The translations under genes and the position numbers were made by a program. The notes under the pieces were generated by a model, which was not told the DNA's origin, searched no databases, and saw only the letters and a program-made list of their open reading frames with translations. This document shows positions 1 through 9,525 of a stretch of DNA of 49,127 nt, one piece after another. The first letter of the stretch is position 1; each line of letters begins with the position of its first letter. The DNA is taken from positions 1 through 49,127 of the forward strand of contig CAMHSI010000006.1 of the NCBI GenBank assembly GCA_946187775.1. Reading direction: 5' to 3'. Source of the stretch: an uncultured Clostridia bacterium. GTDB taxonomy: Bacteria > Bacillota > Clostridia > Christensenellales > Aristaeellaceae.

Positions 1-1044
1 GTGGGTGTGTGGCAGACGGTGCTGAACTATCTGACCCCCATGGCGCTGAACATCATCGTGTACACCAAACTGATGCCTGCTATGGGCGGCAGCTTTAACC
101 AGGAATTTTTGAACGTGGTCACCTGGATGTGCGTTGGCATTTCCTTTGTCGGTGTGGTACTGACGTGCATCGGCGTATCTCAGTATGATAAACCCGAAAA
201 CTTTAAGGGCATCAAGAACGAACGCCTGAAGGTGCGGGATATGCTGGATGTGCTGAAGCACAACAAGCCCCTGCAGAGCTATATCGCTTCCGCCGCGTCC
301 GATAAGATCGCCCAGCAGGCATCCTCCGCGTCCATCGTCAGCACCATGCTCAACGGCATCCTGATTGGCAACATGGGCCTGGCCACCACCCTGAGCATGA
401 TCGGTATGCTGCCCTCCATTCTTTTTGCCGCCTACGGTGCGCGCTACGCCGGCAAGCATGGTCATAAGGAGAGCATTGTCACCTGGACCCGGAACTGCAT
501 CCTGGCCAATCTGGTTCTCATCGCTTTCTTCATCATCACCCGCTATACGGTGGGCACAGAAACCATTGCCAACATGGGCGTGACCATGATTCTCTTTGTA
601 GCCCTGACCTTCATCACCAACGGTTTCGCCATGTGCGTGACCACGGCGAACACCGGCTTTATGGCGGATATCATCGACTATGAGCTGGATCGAAGCGGCA
701 AGTATATCCCGGCGGTCGTCACCGGTACCTACAGCCTGGTGGATAAGATCGTTTCCTCCTTCTCCGCGGCCATCGCTACTGGCTGCGTAGCCCTGATCGG
801 CTATACAGCCACTATGCCTCAGCCCGGCGACCCCGCTACTTCCGGCGTGTTCTGGATGACCATGTTCCTGCGCTACGGCCTGGCCATCCTGGGCTGGATC
901 GTTACCCTGATCGCCATGCGGTTCTGCAAGCTGGACAAGAATGAAATGGTCAACGTGCAGAAGCGGATTGAGGATAAGAAAGCCACAGCTCAGAATGAAC
1001 TGTTTGAAAAAGAGCTGCACAAGGGAGATCCTGCCAATGCGTAA
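1..1044 (+). CDS. GPH-family sugar:cation symporter (C-terminal part)
   Basis: This frame is open from the first base of the window to a TAA stop, so the 5' end and true start lie outside. The visible 347 residues hold about eight hydrophobic segments alternating with short polar loops and end in a charged cytoplasmic tail. The pattern fits the glycoside-pentoside-hexuronide (MelB/XynP-like) family of cation-coupled symporters, usually about 450-500 residues, so roughly the last two thirds are present. Family members sit in the cytoplasmic membrane and import mono- or short oligosaccharides. The stop overlaps the start of the GH2 gene by 8 bp, so transporter and glycosidases are one transcript; the cargo is probably an oligosaccharide cut by the downstream enzymes. 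The exact substrate cannot be read from the sequence. Confidence 0.82.
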   Translation: MGVWQTVLNYLTPMALNIIVYTKLMPAMGGSFNQEFLNVVTWMCVGISFVGVVLTCIGVSQYDKPENFKGIKNERLKVRDMLDVLKHNKPLQSYIASAASDKIAQQASSASIVSTMLNGILIGNMGLATTLSMIGMLPSILFAAYGARYAGKHGHKESIVTWTRNCILANLVLIAFFIITRYTVGTETIANMGVTMILFVALTFITNGFAMCVTTANTGFMADIIDYELDRSGKYIPAVVTGTYSLVDKIVSSFSAAIATGCVALIGYTATMPQPGDPATSGVFWMTMFLRYGLAILGWIVTLIAMRFCKLDKNEMVNVQKRIEDKKATAQNELFEKELHKGDPANA

Positions 1045-3211
1045 AATCACAGTATTAAGGGATGGATGGCGTTTCGGCAAAAGCCGGGATGCCGCCCTGG
1101 AGCCCGTTTCTTTACCCCACACCTGGAACGATGTGGACGGACAGGACGGCGGCAACGATTATTACCGGGGCACCTGCTGGTATGCGCGGGAACTGTCCGT
1201 GCAGGAAACCGCCGGAGATGCTGTGTTCCTGGAGCTGAACGGCGCTGCCCACACCTGTGAAGTGTTTCTGAATGGTGAAAAACTTTGCCACCACGAGGGC
1301 GGATATTCCGCCTTCCGGGCGGAACTGACCGGAAAGCTGCGGGACAAGAACCTGCTGGAGATCTCCGTCAGCAACGAGGACAATGATCGCGTGTATCCGC
1401 AGAAGGCAGACTTCACCTTCTACGGCGGTCTGTACCGGGAAGTCAGGCTGATCACGGTGCCTGGAGAGCATTTTGAACTGCTCCGGGACGGCACACCCGG
1501 CATCAAGGTGACGCCCATTGTGGATCTGGAAAAACACAGCGCTTCCGTAACCGTGGAAACCTGGCAGAATGCGGCAGCTGTCACCGTGACCGTGCATGGC
1601 GAAAGCAAAACCGTACCCTCTGAAAACGGCCACGCTCAGGCGGAATTTGTCATTGAAAATGTCCACCTGTGGGATGGTGTGGACGATCCCTGGCTGTATA
1701 CGGCAACAGCTAAGCTGGAAAGCGGGGATGAGATCAGCGCCCGCTTCGGCTGCCGGGTATTCAAGGTTGATCCTGAAAAGGGCTTCTTCCTCAACGGCCG
1801 CAGCTATCCTCTCCGGGGCGTCAGCCGCCATCAGGATTTGAAGGGAAAAGGAAACGCCCTGTCGAAGGAAGACCATGCCGCCGATATGGCAATCATCCGG
1901 GAAATCGGGGCCAACACCCTGCGCTTGGCCCACTACCAGCACGCCCAGGAATTCTACGATCTGTGCGACGAGAACGGCATCGTGGTGTGGGCGGAAATCC
2001 CCTATATCACCATGCACATGGCAAATGGCCGGGAGAACACCCTCAGCCAGATGCGGGAGCTGATCACCCAATGCTATAACCATCCCTGCATCGCCGTGTG
2101 GGGCCTGAGCAATGAAATCACCGCCGCCAGCGCGGTCAATGACGATCTGCTGGAAAACCATCGGCTGCTGAACGAGCTCTGCCACCGGATGGATCAAACG
2201 CGCCTTACCACCATGGCCGACGTGTTCATGCTGGAGATCGACAGCCCCATCCTGGAGATTCCCGACATCAACAGTTATAACCTGTACTTCGGCTGGTATC
2301 TGGGCGAGCTGGAACAGACGGATGAATTCTTTGATGAATACCATGCCAGGTATCCGAACCGCGTGATCGGCTTTTCGGAGTACGGGGCCGACGCCAATCC
2401 TGCCTTCCATTCCTCTCATCCCGAAAAGGGCGACTACACCGAGGAATACCAGGCGCTATACCATGAGCACATGCTGCGCATGATCGAAAAGCGGCCTTAC
2501 CTCTGGGCTACCCATGTGTGGAACCTGTTTGACTTCGCCGCGGACGGCCGGGACGAGGGTGGCAAGCATGGTGAAAATCAAAAGGGCCTGGTCACATTTG
2601 ACCGGATGCTGCGCAAAGACGCTTTCTATCTCTATAAGGCTGCCTGGAATAAAAAAGAGCCCTTCGTGCATCTGTGCGGCAAGCGGTATATCAACCGCTG
2701 CGAGGAGGAGACCGAAATCAAGGTGTATTCCAATCAGCCGCATGTGAAGCTGTATGTAGACGGGGCGTTCGTTGGCGAACAGGATGGGGAAACCGTTTTC
2801 CGCTTCCGCATCCCGCTGCTGGGTGAGCACCTGATTGAAGCCTTTGCGGGTGACGCACACGACAGCATGTGTATCCGTCGGGTTTCTGAGCCCGATGAGA
2901 GCTACATTTTCAACAAAGCTGCCGTTTCCGTCACCAACTGGTTTGACAGCGATGATATTGACCCGACCTGTTTCTCCATCATGGACACCCTGGGCGAAAT
3001 CCGTCAGCATCCCCAGGCCGGGGCCATTGTGAACCAGATGATGGCCAAAGGAGCATCCGAGCGGGGCGACGTCGCCGACGCGGTGAAGGATAATCCTGCG
3101 CTGCAGCGCATGATGGGTCGCATGACCATGCTGAGCCTGCTCAAGCAGGGCGGCGCGGATGAGGAGAGCATCAAGCAGCTGAACCGCATTTTGCAGGGGA
3201 TCAAAAAATGA
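1037..3211 (+). CDS. Glycoside hydrolase family 2 (beta-galactosidase/beta-glucuronidase type)
   Basis: A 724-residue cytoplasmic GH2 enzyme. The order is N-terminal sugar-binding jelly roll (about 1-170), Ig-like domain (about 170-270) and TIM barrel (from about 275). The barrel carries the acid/base Glu in WGLSNE (about E360) and the nucleophile Glu in GFSEYG (about E448). I chose ATG 1037 rather than the frame's first ATG at 941 because AAGGGAG lies just upstream at 1021-1027, the earlier residues have no GH2 character, and the short overlap with the symporter matches the spacing of the other genes. After the C-terminal Ig-like domain there is an unusual tail of roughly 90 residues that looks helical. 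The family removes beta-linked galactose, glucuronic acid or mannose; which one is not decidable here. There is no signal peptide. Confidence 0.9.
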   Translation: MRKITVLRDGWRFGKSRDAALEPVSLPHTWNDVDGQDGGNDYYRGTCWYARELSVQETAGDAVFLELNGAAHTCEVFLNGEKLCHHEGGYSAFRAELTGKLRDKNLLEISVSNEDNDRVYPQKADFTFYGGLYREVRLITVPGEHFELLRDGTPGIKVTPIVDLEKHSASVTVETWQNAAAVTVTVHGESKTVPSENGHAQAEFVIENVHLWDGVDDPWLYTATAKLESGDEISARFGCRVFKVDPEKGFFLNGRSYPLRGVSRHQDLKGKGNALSKEDHAADMAIIREIGANTLRLAHYQHAQEFYDLCDENGIVVWAEIPYITMHMANGRENTLSQMRELITQCYNHPCIAVWGLSNEITAASAVNDDLLENHRLLNELCHRMDQTRLTTMADVFMLEIDSPILEIPDINSYNLYFGWYLGELEQTDEFFDEYHARYPNRVIGFSEYGADANPAFHSSHPEKGDYTEEYQALYHEHMLRMIEKRPYLWATHVWNLFDFAADGRDEGGKHGENQKGLVTFDRMLRKDAFYLYKAAWNKKEPFVHLCGKRYINRCEEETEIKVYSNQPHVKLYVDGAFVGEQDGETVFRFRIPLLGEHLIEAFAGDAHDSMCIRRVSEPDESYIFNKAAVSVTNWFDSDDIDPTCFSIMDTLGEIRQHPQAGAIVNQMMAKGASERGDVADAVKDNPALQRMMGRMTMLSLLKQGGADEESIKQLNRILQGIKK

Positions 3212-4053
3212 GAAAAGCAGTACAGCAAATCATGCTGGGGACCGTGACGGGCAGCGAAGCCGCCGCCCGCACGACCCTGCAGCGCATCAAGGCCGCCGGA
3301 TACGACGGCCTTGAACTCAATCGCTTCATGATTCATCCTTCCTCCCTGATGATCCGCATGATGACCCGGGCAGCGGGCATGCCCACTGGCAAGGGCGGGA
3401 ATCTGGATTGGAAAAAGCTCATGCGGGAGGCGGATTTGTCCGTCATCAGCCTGCACACCGATCTGGGCAGTCTGGAGCGGGAAGCGGATGCGATTGCGCA
3501 GGAAGCGAAGGATTTTGGCACCGACACCGTAGTCATCACCGGCATGTACCGTTTTGACTATGGCGATGAGAAAGCTGTGCGGGATCTGGCAGCCCGGCTC
3601 AACAAGACTGGCGAAGTGCTGAAGAAGATGGGGCTATTCCTTTTGTACCACAATCACAATGTGGAGCTGTTGCAGGTGAAACCCGGCCTTCGGGCTTATG
3701 ACCTGCTGCTCTCTGAAACCGATCCTGGCTGTGTAAGCTTTGAGTTTGACAGCTATTGGTTCACGGACGGCGGCGCGGATGCCAAGGACTGGATGCGCCG
3801 CCTTGGAAGCCGCATGAAGCTGTGGCATATCACCGACCGGGGCTGCCGGCAAAAAGGCCCTTACATGACCCCCATCCTCAAGCAGGACAGCATGGAGCTT
3901 GGCACCGGCAATATGGATCTGGACGGTCTTCTTGCTGTCGCCTTGCAGAATGGTGTCCAGGGCGTTGTGCTGGAAAGTCACAAAAACTGGATCGACAAGG
4001 ATCCGGTAAAAAGTCTGGAGCTCAGCGCAAAATGGCTGAAGGAGAGGTGCTGA
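3208..4053 (+). CDS. Sugar phosphate isomerase/epimerase, TIM-barrel (AP-endonuclease 2 fold)
   Basis: A 281-residue protein of the xylose-isomerase-like/AP_endonuc_2 family. Putative divalent-metal ligands occur in the usual places: YHNHNVE in mid-protein, FEFDSYWF, WHITDRG, and VLESHKNW near the end. These correspond to the Glu/Asp/His set that binds Mn or Co in isomerases and epimerases of this fold. The start ATG overlaps the GH2 stop (ATGA), a sign of translational coupling. In glycan-use operons such proteins isomerise or epimerise released or oxidised sugars, but the family is functionally broad (inosose, hydroxypyruvate, tagatose and keto-sugar substrates). The specific reaction is therefore an open question. 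No signal peptide; cytoplasmic. Confidence 0.83.
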   Translation: MRKAVQQIMLGTVTGSEAAARTTLQRIKAAGYDGLELNRFMIHPSSLMIRMMTRAAGMPTGKGGNLDWKKLMREADLSVISLHTDLGSLEREADAIAQEAKDFGTDTVVITGMYRFDYGDEKAVRDLAARLNKTGEVLKKMGLFLLYHNHNVELLQVKPGLRAYDLLLSETDPGCVSFEFDSYWFTDGGADAKDWMRRLGSRMKLWHITDRGCRQKGPYMTPILKQDSMELGTGNMDLDGLLAVALQNGVQGVVLESHKNWIDKDPVKSLELSAKWLKERC

Positions 4054-4054
4054 A

Positions 4055-6316
4055 ATGCTGATCAGAAATGCCGCTCTGCCTGTTTGGCGGGCCAAATGGA
4101 TCGACCCGGAGCTGCCCCATGACGCGGAATCCAGGCAGCCCGCGTCTTATCTCCGCCGCAGGTTTCCTGTGGATCAGGTCGGCAATGCTTGCCTGTACGT
4201 CACCTGCCATGGCCTGTACGCCGCTTTCCTGAATGGGAAGCGGGTGGATGATTTTGTGTTGGCTCCCGGTACCGGGGATTACCGCAAGCGCCTGACAGTG
4301 CAGTGCTATGATGTAACGGAACTGCTGAAAGCCGGTGAAAACGAGCTGCTCGTGATCCTGGGCGATGGCTGGTATCGTGGCAATGTGGGCATCGACGGCC
4401 TTCGGAATTTTTACGGGGATGACCTGGCCCTGCTCTGCCAGCTGGAATTGAACGGATCCGTCATTTTGTGCAGTGATGAAACCTGGGAGGCCAGTCAATC
4501 CGGCCCCATCCGTGAAAATGATTTGGAAATCGGTGAAACCTACGATGCCCGGCTGGAGGATATTACGGCCTGGCACGGGGTTACGGTGCGGAATTTCGGT
4601 TATTCCAATCTGGCTCCGACGGAAAGCGTGCCCATCCTGGAGCAGGAGCGTTTTCCCGGCACCTTCATCAAAACGCCTGACGGTGATACGGTGGTTGATT
4701 TTGGCCAAAACCTGGCAGGCTATACGGAGCTTCGCGTCATCGCCAATGCAGGCCGGAAAATCATACTTTGGCACGGGGAAACCCTGGATGAAAACGGCAA
4801 TTTCACTCAGAGCAACTTTGAACCGGGGGAACGCAACAAAAATGGCGGCATTCCCCAGAAAATCGTGTATACCTGCAAAGACGGCCTGAATGTGTATAAG
4901 CCTTTCTTCACCATCCATGGCTTCCGATACGCGAAAGTAGAAGCGGATGTGGATTTGACAGACGCGCAGTTCACCGCCATCGCCGTGTATTCCCAAATGA
5001 CTCAGACGGGCTTATTCACCTGCGGAAACGCAGCTGTGAACCGCTTGTTCCAAAACAGCCTGTGGAGCATGCGCTCCAATTTCTGCGATATTCCCACCGA
5101 CTGCCCGACCAGAGAACGTGCGGGCTGGACAGGCGACGCGGGTATATTCGCCCCCACCGCCGTCTATCTCATGGACTGTTATCCCGTACTGCGCAAATGG
5201 CTGGGTGAATGCCGGCTGGCACAGGAGGAGAGTGGCCTGGTGCAGAATATCGCTCCCGTCAACGATCAGCGGAACCAGATTTCCATGATGCTTCAGGGCA
5301 GCGCCGGGTGGGGTGATGCCTGTATCCTGGTTCCCTGGGCGCTGTATCAGGCTTACGGGGAACAGGCCATCCTGGAAGAAAACTACGATATGATGACACG
5401 CTGGCTGGCCTTCTGCGAAAACCGGACAAGGGAGAACACAAGGCCGCAGAATGAAAACAATCCCTGGAAAGAATACCTGGCGGACCAGGGCTTCCACTTT
5501 GGCGAATGGTGCGAGCCGGATGTGAATAATATGCTCGCCATGCGGAAAAACGCCATGGAAGGTGCGCCGGAAGTGGCCACGGCCTATTTCTATCGTTCTG
5601 CTTCCATATTGGCAAAGATTGCGAAAATCCTGGGAAAACCGGAGGATGCTTCGCACTACGCTGAAATTGCTGAAAACGCGAAAAAGGCCTATCGCTTCTG
5701 CTGTCTGAAGGATGACCGAATCACCTCTGACCGCCAGTGCGAATACGTGCGGCCCATCGCCTTTGGCTTGCTGGATGGGGACGAAAACCGGCAGGCGGCG
5801 GACGCCCTGAACGAGCTGGTGGTCAAAAACGGGTATCATTTGAATACCGGCTTTCTGTCCACCCCTGATCTGTGCAAGGTGCTGGCAGAGAACGGTCATG
5901 TTGATACCGCCTATAACCTTCTTTTACAGGAAGAATGCCCCAGCTGGCTGTATGAAGTAAAGCAGGGTGCGACTACCATATGGGAAACCTGGGATGGTGT
6001 GCGGCCTGACGGCACTGTGCATGATTCCCTGAACCATTATTCCTATGGGGCCATCTGCGGGTGGCTGTTCGGTGGCGTGTGCGGCATTCATTTGGAAGCA
6101 GGCAAGCTGACGATCCGTCCCTATCCGCATCCTTCTCTGGGCCATGCGGAGGCAAAGTGGTTGTCTCCCATAGGCGGGATCAGCAGTGGGTGGCGATATG
6201 AGAAGGACCGGATTTTGATGAATATCACGGTTCCCGTTCCGGCTGAAGTCATTTTGCCGGATGGCAGAAAATATCAGGAGAAAGCAGGTGCGTACAGCTA
6301 TGAATTATCTCTGTAA
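4055..6316 (+). CDS. Alpha-L-rhamnosidase, glycoside hydrolase family 78
   Basis: A 753-residue protein starting 1 bp after the isomerase stop, behind GGAGAGG. The N-terminal region (about 10-140) resembles the rhamnosidase N-terminal beta-sandwich. A second beta-domain follows (about 180-310). The (alpha/alpha)6 barrel (from about 320) carries the GH78 signature around PTDCPTRERAGWTGDA (about 345-362), with acidic residues for catalysis, and the later TTIWETWDG (about 640) seen across the family. The end is a beta-sandwich. GH78 enzymes release terminal alpha-L-rhamnose from rhamnogalacturonan oligosaccharides, arabinogalactan side chains, flavonoid glycosides or saponins. The absence of a signal peptide suggests it acts on imported oligosaccharides. 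Length and motif order are normal for the family. Confidence 0.93.
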   Translation: MLIRNAALPVWRAKWIDPELPHDAESRQPASYLRRRFPVDQVGNACLYVTCHGLYAAFLNGKRVDDFVLAPGTGDYRKRLTVQCYDVTELLKAGENELLVILGDGWYRGNVGIDGLRNFYGDDLALLCQLELNGSVILCSDETWEASQSGPIRENDLEIGETYDARLEDITAWHGVTVRNFGYSNLAPTESVPILEQERFPGTFIKTPDGDTVVDFGQNLAGYTELRVIANAGRKIILWHGETLDENGNFTQSNFEPGERNKNGGIPQKIVYTCKDGLNVYKPFFTIHGFRYAKVEADVDLTDAQFTAIAVYSQMTQTGLFTCGNAAVNRLFQNSLWSMRSNFCDIPTDCPTRERAGWTGDAGIFAPTAVYLMDCYPVLRKWLGECRLAQEESGLVQNIAPVNDQRNQISMMLQGSAGWGDACILVPWALYQAYGEQAILEENYDMMTRWLAFCENRTRENTRPQNENNPWKEYLADQGFHFGEWCEPDVNNMLAMRKNAMEGAPEVATAYFYRSASILAKIAKILGKPEDASHYAEIAENAKKAYRFCCLKDDRITSDRQCEYVRPIAFGLLDGDENRQAADALNELVVKNGYHLNTGFLSTPDLCKVLAENGHVDTAYNLLLQEECPSWLYEVKQGATTIWETWDGVRPDGTVHDSLNHYSYGAICGWLFGGVCGIHLEAGKLTIRPYPHPSLGHAEAKWLSPIGGISSGWRYEKDRILMNITVPVPAEVILPDGRKYQEKAGAYSYELSL

Positions 6317-8102
6317 TCCTGTCAACATCAACTACCGATACCAATTCAACATGGATCCCCGGCTGCACGGACAGATGCAGATCTGCCGGGAAGCCGCCGA
6401 TCCTTCCATGATCCTTTTCCACGGCCGGTATTATATCTTTGCTTCCATGACGCTGGGCGTATGGGTATCCGATGATCTGGCCCATTGGGAGAACCACCGG
6501 CTGCCCAGGGAATTGCCCCTGTACGATTACGCCCCTGATGTGCGGGTGATGGGCGATTGGGTGTATTTCTGCGCCTCCCGGCGGGAAGAAAACTGCGACC
6601 GGTACCGCACGAAGGATATCCTGAACGGCCCCTATGAAAAGATCGAAGGCAGCTTTCCCTTCTGGGACCCTAACCTGTTCATTGACGACGACGGGCGGGT
6701 GTATTTCTACTGGGGATGCTCGAATATCACGCCCATCTGGGGCGTTGAGCTGGATCCCAAAACCATGCAGCCCATCAGCGAGAAGCGCGCACTGGTGGAA
6801 GGACACCCCTTTGAAGTCGGTTATGAGCGGGTGGGAGAAGATAACAGCCAGCTGCCCGCTTCCGAAGCTGAGATTGACGCGGCTTACGCGGCGTTCCACA
6901 AGCGGCAGGGTATTTCAGAGGATCAGGTGCCGGAGCAGGTGAAGCCGCTGATCCGGGGCATGTTCTCCAGAAAACCCTATATCGAAGGGGCATGGATGGA
7001 CAAGCAGAATGGCAGGTATTATCTGCAATACGCCTGCCCCGGTACCCAGTACAATACCTACTCCGACGGCGTGTATGTGAGTTCCAGCCCGCTGGGGCCC
7101 TTCACCCTGGCAGGCAACAATCCCTATTCCTACAAGCCTGGTGGTTTCCTGCCCGGCGCAGGCCATGGCAGCACCATGCAGGACGAAAAGGGAGCCTGGT
7201 GGCACACGGCGACCATGCGCATCAGTATGAACCACGATTTTGAACGCCGGGTAGGCATCTGGCCCGCGGGCTTCGACGCGGACGGCGAGCTTTTCTGCAA
7301 CCAGCGCTACGGGGATTGGCCGATGACCGTTGAAGGCGATCCCTGGCGCGATCCCGCCTGGATGCTGCTGAGCGCCGGCAAGAAAGCAACCGCTTCTTCC
7401 TTTACGGAGGGGCATGAGCCGGAAAAGGCCACCGAGGAAAACGTACAGACCTGGTGGCGCGCTTCAACCACAGATCGGACGGAATGGCTGCAAATTGACC
7501 TGGGCCGGGATTTTGACGTGCATGCCATTCAGATCAATTTCGCGGATGATAAAATCGACATTCCCTGTCCCGGACAGATCGTAGGCGGTAGCCAGGCCAG
7601 GTATATTGAGGAGCGGGATTTGACCACCCAATGGAAGCTGACGGGCAGCATCGACGGAAAAGACTGGTTTGTGATTGAGGACAAGTCCCATGCGCAGACT
7701 GATCTGAGCCACGACCTGATTCTCCGGGAGGAAGGCATCCGGGTGCGTTTCCTGCGCCTTTCCGATATGGCAGTGCCCTATGGCCAACAGCCATGCATCT
7801 CGGGTCTGCGGGTGTTCGGGCTGGGCCGGGGTGAGAAACCTGCCGCGCCTGTTTTTACCGTCAGGCGTGAAAATGACCTGGATATGACGGTTTCTGTTCA
7901 ATCGCAGGAGAATACACTGGGCTGCAACATTCTGTTTGGGAGCAGCCCGGATAAGCTGTATCACAGCTGCATGACCTTTAAAGCGGGGGACCAGCGTATA
8001 GGCGCATTGATTAAAGGCAGAGATTACTTTGTACGTGTTGACGCTTTTAATGAAAACGGCATTACTGAAGGTACCTGTGTTCAACTGCAAGGAGGAATTT
8101 GA
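6300..8102 (+). CDS. Glycoside hydrolase family 43 with C-terminal discoidin-like (F5/8 type C) domain
   Basis: A 600-residue protein. The five-bladed propeller fills about residues 25-345, with candidate catalytic acids in AADPSMI (about D33), WDPNLFIDDDG (about D122) and YIEGAWMD (about E228). A discoidin-like carbohydrate-binding domain follows (about 358-515; ATASSF, TWWRAS and WLQIDLG are typical), then an Fn3-like end. ATG 6300 is preferred over 6261 because the propeller homology begins straight after it. The gene overlaps the rhamnosidase by 17 bp. GH43 enzymes cut beta-D-xylosides, alpha-L-arabinofuranosides or beta-galactans. The domain order is common in Firmicutes but does not settle the substrate. 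No signal peptide is seen. Confidence 0.9.
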   Translation: MNYLCNPVNINYRYQFNMDPRLHGQMQICREAADPSMILFHGRYYIFASMTLGVWVSDDLAHWENHRLPRELPLYDYAPDVRVMGDWVYFCASRREENCDRYRTKDILNGPYEKIEGSFPFWDPNLFIDDDGRVYFYWGCSNITPIWGVELDPKTMQPISEKRALVEGHPFEVGYERVGEDNSQLPASEAEIDAAYAAFHKRQGISEDQVPEQVKPLIRGMFSRKPYIEGAWMDKQNGRYYLQYACPGTQYNTYSDGVYVSSSPLGPFTLAGNNPYSYKPGGFLPGAGHGSTMQDEKGAWWHTATMRISMNHDFERRVGIWPAGFDADGELFCNQRYGDWPMTVEGDPWRDPAWMLLSAGKKATASSFTEGHEPEKATEENVQTWWRASTTDRTEWLQIDLGRDFDVHAIQINFADDKIDIPCPGQIVGGSQARYIEERDLTTQWKLTGSIDGKDWFVIEDKSHAQTDLSHDLILREEGIRVRFLRLSDMAVPYGQQPCISGLRVFGLGRGEKPAAPVFTVRRENDLDMTVSVQSQENTLGCNILFGSSPDKLYHSCMTFKAGDQRIGALIKGRDYFVRVDAFNENGITEGTCVQLQGGI

Positions 8103-8103
8103 T

Positions 8104-9402
8104 ATGCCTTTTCCGAAGGGCTTTTTGATTGGCGCTTCCACCGCTGCCCACCAGGTGGAGGGCAACAATATTCACAGCGATTACTGGGCGCAGGAGCAGC
8201 TGCCCCATTCCAGCTTTACGGAGCCCAGCGGCCTGGCCTGCGATCATTATAACCGCTATGAAGAGGATATCCGCCTTATGGCGCAGGCTGGGCTGAATGC
8301 CTACCGTTTCTCCATCGAATGGGCGCGGATCGAGCCGGAGGAAGGGTGCTTTAACGAGGATGCAATTGAGCATTACCGGAAGGTGATCCGCTGCTGCCGG
8401 GAAAACAGCGTGGAACCCATGGTGACGCTGATGCATTTCACAAGCCCGGTATGGCTGATCCAAAAGGGCGGCTGGGAGGCTGAAAGCACCATTGAATACT
8501 TCCGGCGTTATGCCGCCTATGTCACCGAAAAGCTGGGCGATGAAATCAAATACATCTGCACCATCAACGAGGCCAATATGGGTCTGCAGCTGGCGGCCAT
8601 CTCCAAACGTTTTCAGATGATGGCCCGGCAGGCCCGGAAAAACGCGCAGAAAGCGGAAGGCACGGTGCAGGTGGGCATGAATTTTCAGAAGATGATGGAA
8701 AACATGAAATACGCCGCCCAGGAAAATGCCGCCGTTTTCGGCACCCCGCAGCCGCAGATTTTCGTTTCTTCCCGCACTCCGGAGGGCGACGCCCTGGTAT
8801 TCCGCGCTCATCAAGCGGCCAAGGAAGCCATCAAGGCGATCCATCCCGAAATCCAGGTCGGCATTACCCTGTCGCTTCATGACCTGCAAGCGCTTCCCGG
8901 TGGGGAAGCCTTCGCAGAGAACGCCTGGGATGAGGAATTCCGTCACTACCTTTCTTTCATCCAAGGCGATGATTTCCTGGGCGTGCAGAATTACACCCGC
9001 ACCCAGTATGGGCCGGAAGGTCAGCTGCCCTGCCCCGAAGGCGCGGAGTTGACCCAGATGGACTATGAGTTCTATCCCGAAGCCCTGGAGCATGTGATCC
9101 GCAAGGTACACGAGGATTTTCCCGGCAATCTCATTGTCACCGAAAACGGCATTGCCACATCCGACGATACCCGCCGGGTGGAATTCATCCGCAGGGCTTT
9201 GCAGGGCGTGGAAAACTGCCTGAACGACGGTATTCCCGTGAAGGGCTACTGCCATTGGAGCCTGATGGATAATTTTGAATGGCAGAAGGGCTTTTCCATG
9301 ACCTTCGGCTTGATCGCCGTGGATCGCACCACACAGGAAAGGAAACCCAAGGAGAGCCTGAAATACCTGGGCAGCTTTGTAAAACAGGACGCAGCGACGT
9401 GA
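8104..9402 (+). CDS. Glycoside hydrolase family 1 (beta-glucosidase type)
   Basis: A 432-residue GH1 TIM-barrel enzyme. The start at 8104 follows a near-perfect AAGGAGG at 8089-8095, 1 bp after the GH43 stop; the longer frame from 8029 would run back into GH43. The acid/base Glu is in CTINEAN (about E156) and the nucleophile in IVTENG (about E346). The N-terminal FLIGASTAAHQVEGN and C-terminal WSLMDNFEW signatures are intact. GH1 enzymes release beta-linked glucose, galactose or related sugars from short oligosaccharides or aglycones. I see no reason to prefer a phospho-beta-glucosidase, since no PTS gene is nearby. It is the last gene of the operon; a strong terminator follows 75 bp later. 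Confidence 0.92.
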   Translation: MPFPKGFLIGASTAAHQVEGNNIHSDYWAQEQLPHSSFTEPSGLACDHYNRYEEDIRLMAQAGLNAYRFSIEWARIEPEEGCFNEDAIEHYRKVIRCCRENSVEPMVTLMHFTSPVWLIQKGGWEAESTIEYFRRYAAYVTEKLGDEIKYICTINEANMGLQLAAISKRFQMMARQARKNAQKAEGTVQVGMNFQKMMENMKYAAQENAAVFGTPQPQIFVSSRTPEGDALVFRAHQAAKEAIKAIHPEIQVGITLSLHDLQALPGGEAFAENAWDEEFRHYLSFIQGDDFLGVQNYTRTQYGPEGQLPCPEGAELTQMDYEFYPEALEHVIRKVHEDFPGNLIVTENGIATSDDTRRVEFIRRALQGVENCLNDGIPVKGYCHWSLMDNFEWQKGFSMTFGLIAVDRTTQERKPKESLKYLGSFVKQDAAT

Positions 9403-9476
9403 TGGATTATACGACGCGCTCACCCTCCCTGAAGGCATTCAGGAAAAACTGTACTCCGCAGCAGACTGATTGTCAA

Positions 9477-9510
9477 CGGAAGCCGGGCATCATGCCCGGC
9501 TTCCGTTTTT
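9477..9510 (+). terminator. Rho-independent terminator of the glycosidase operon
   Basis: A perfect 14-bp inverted repeat (CGGAAGCCGGGCAT / ATGCCCGGCTTCCG) with a minimal loop is followed at once by five T residues. It lies 75 bp after the GH1 stop and just before the end of the oppositely oriented phosphoribosyltransferase gene. On the minus strand it lacks a T tract, so it mainly serves the + strand. Confidence 0.93.
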
Positions 9511-9525
9511 CCAAAAAGTGCGCCC

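Noticed and set aside
1112-2419. Long minus-strand frame opposite the GH2 gene
   Set aside because: It mirrors the GH2 codons, has no ribosome binding site and no recognisable domain; the GH2 frame has both catalytic motifs.
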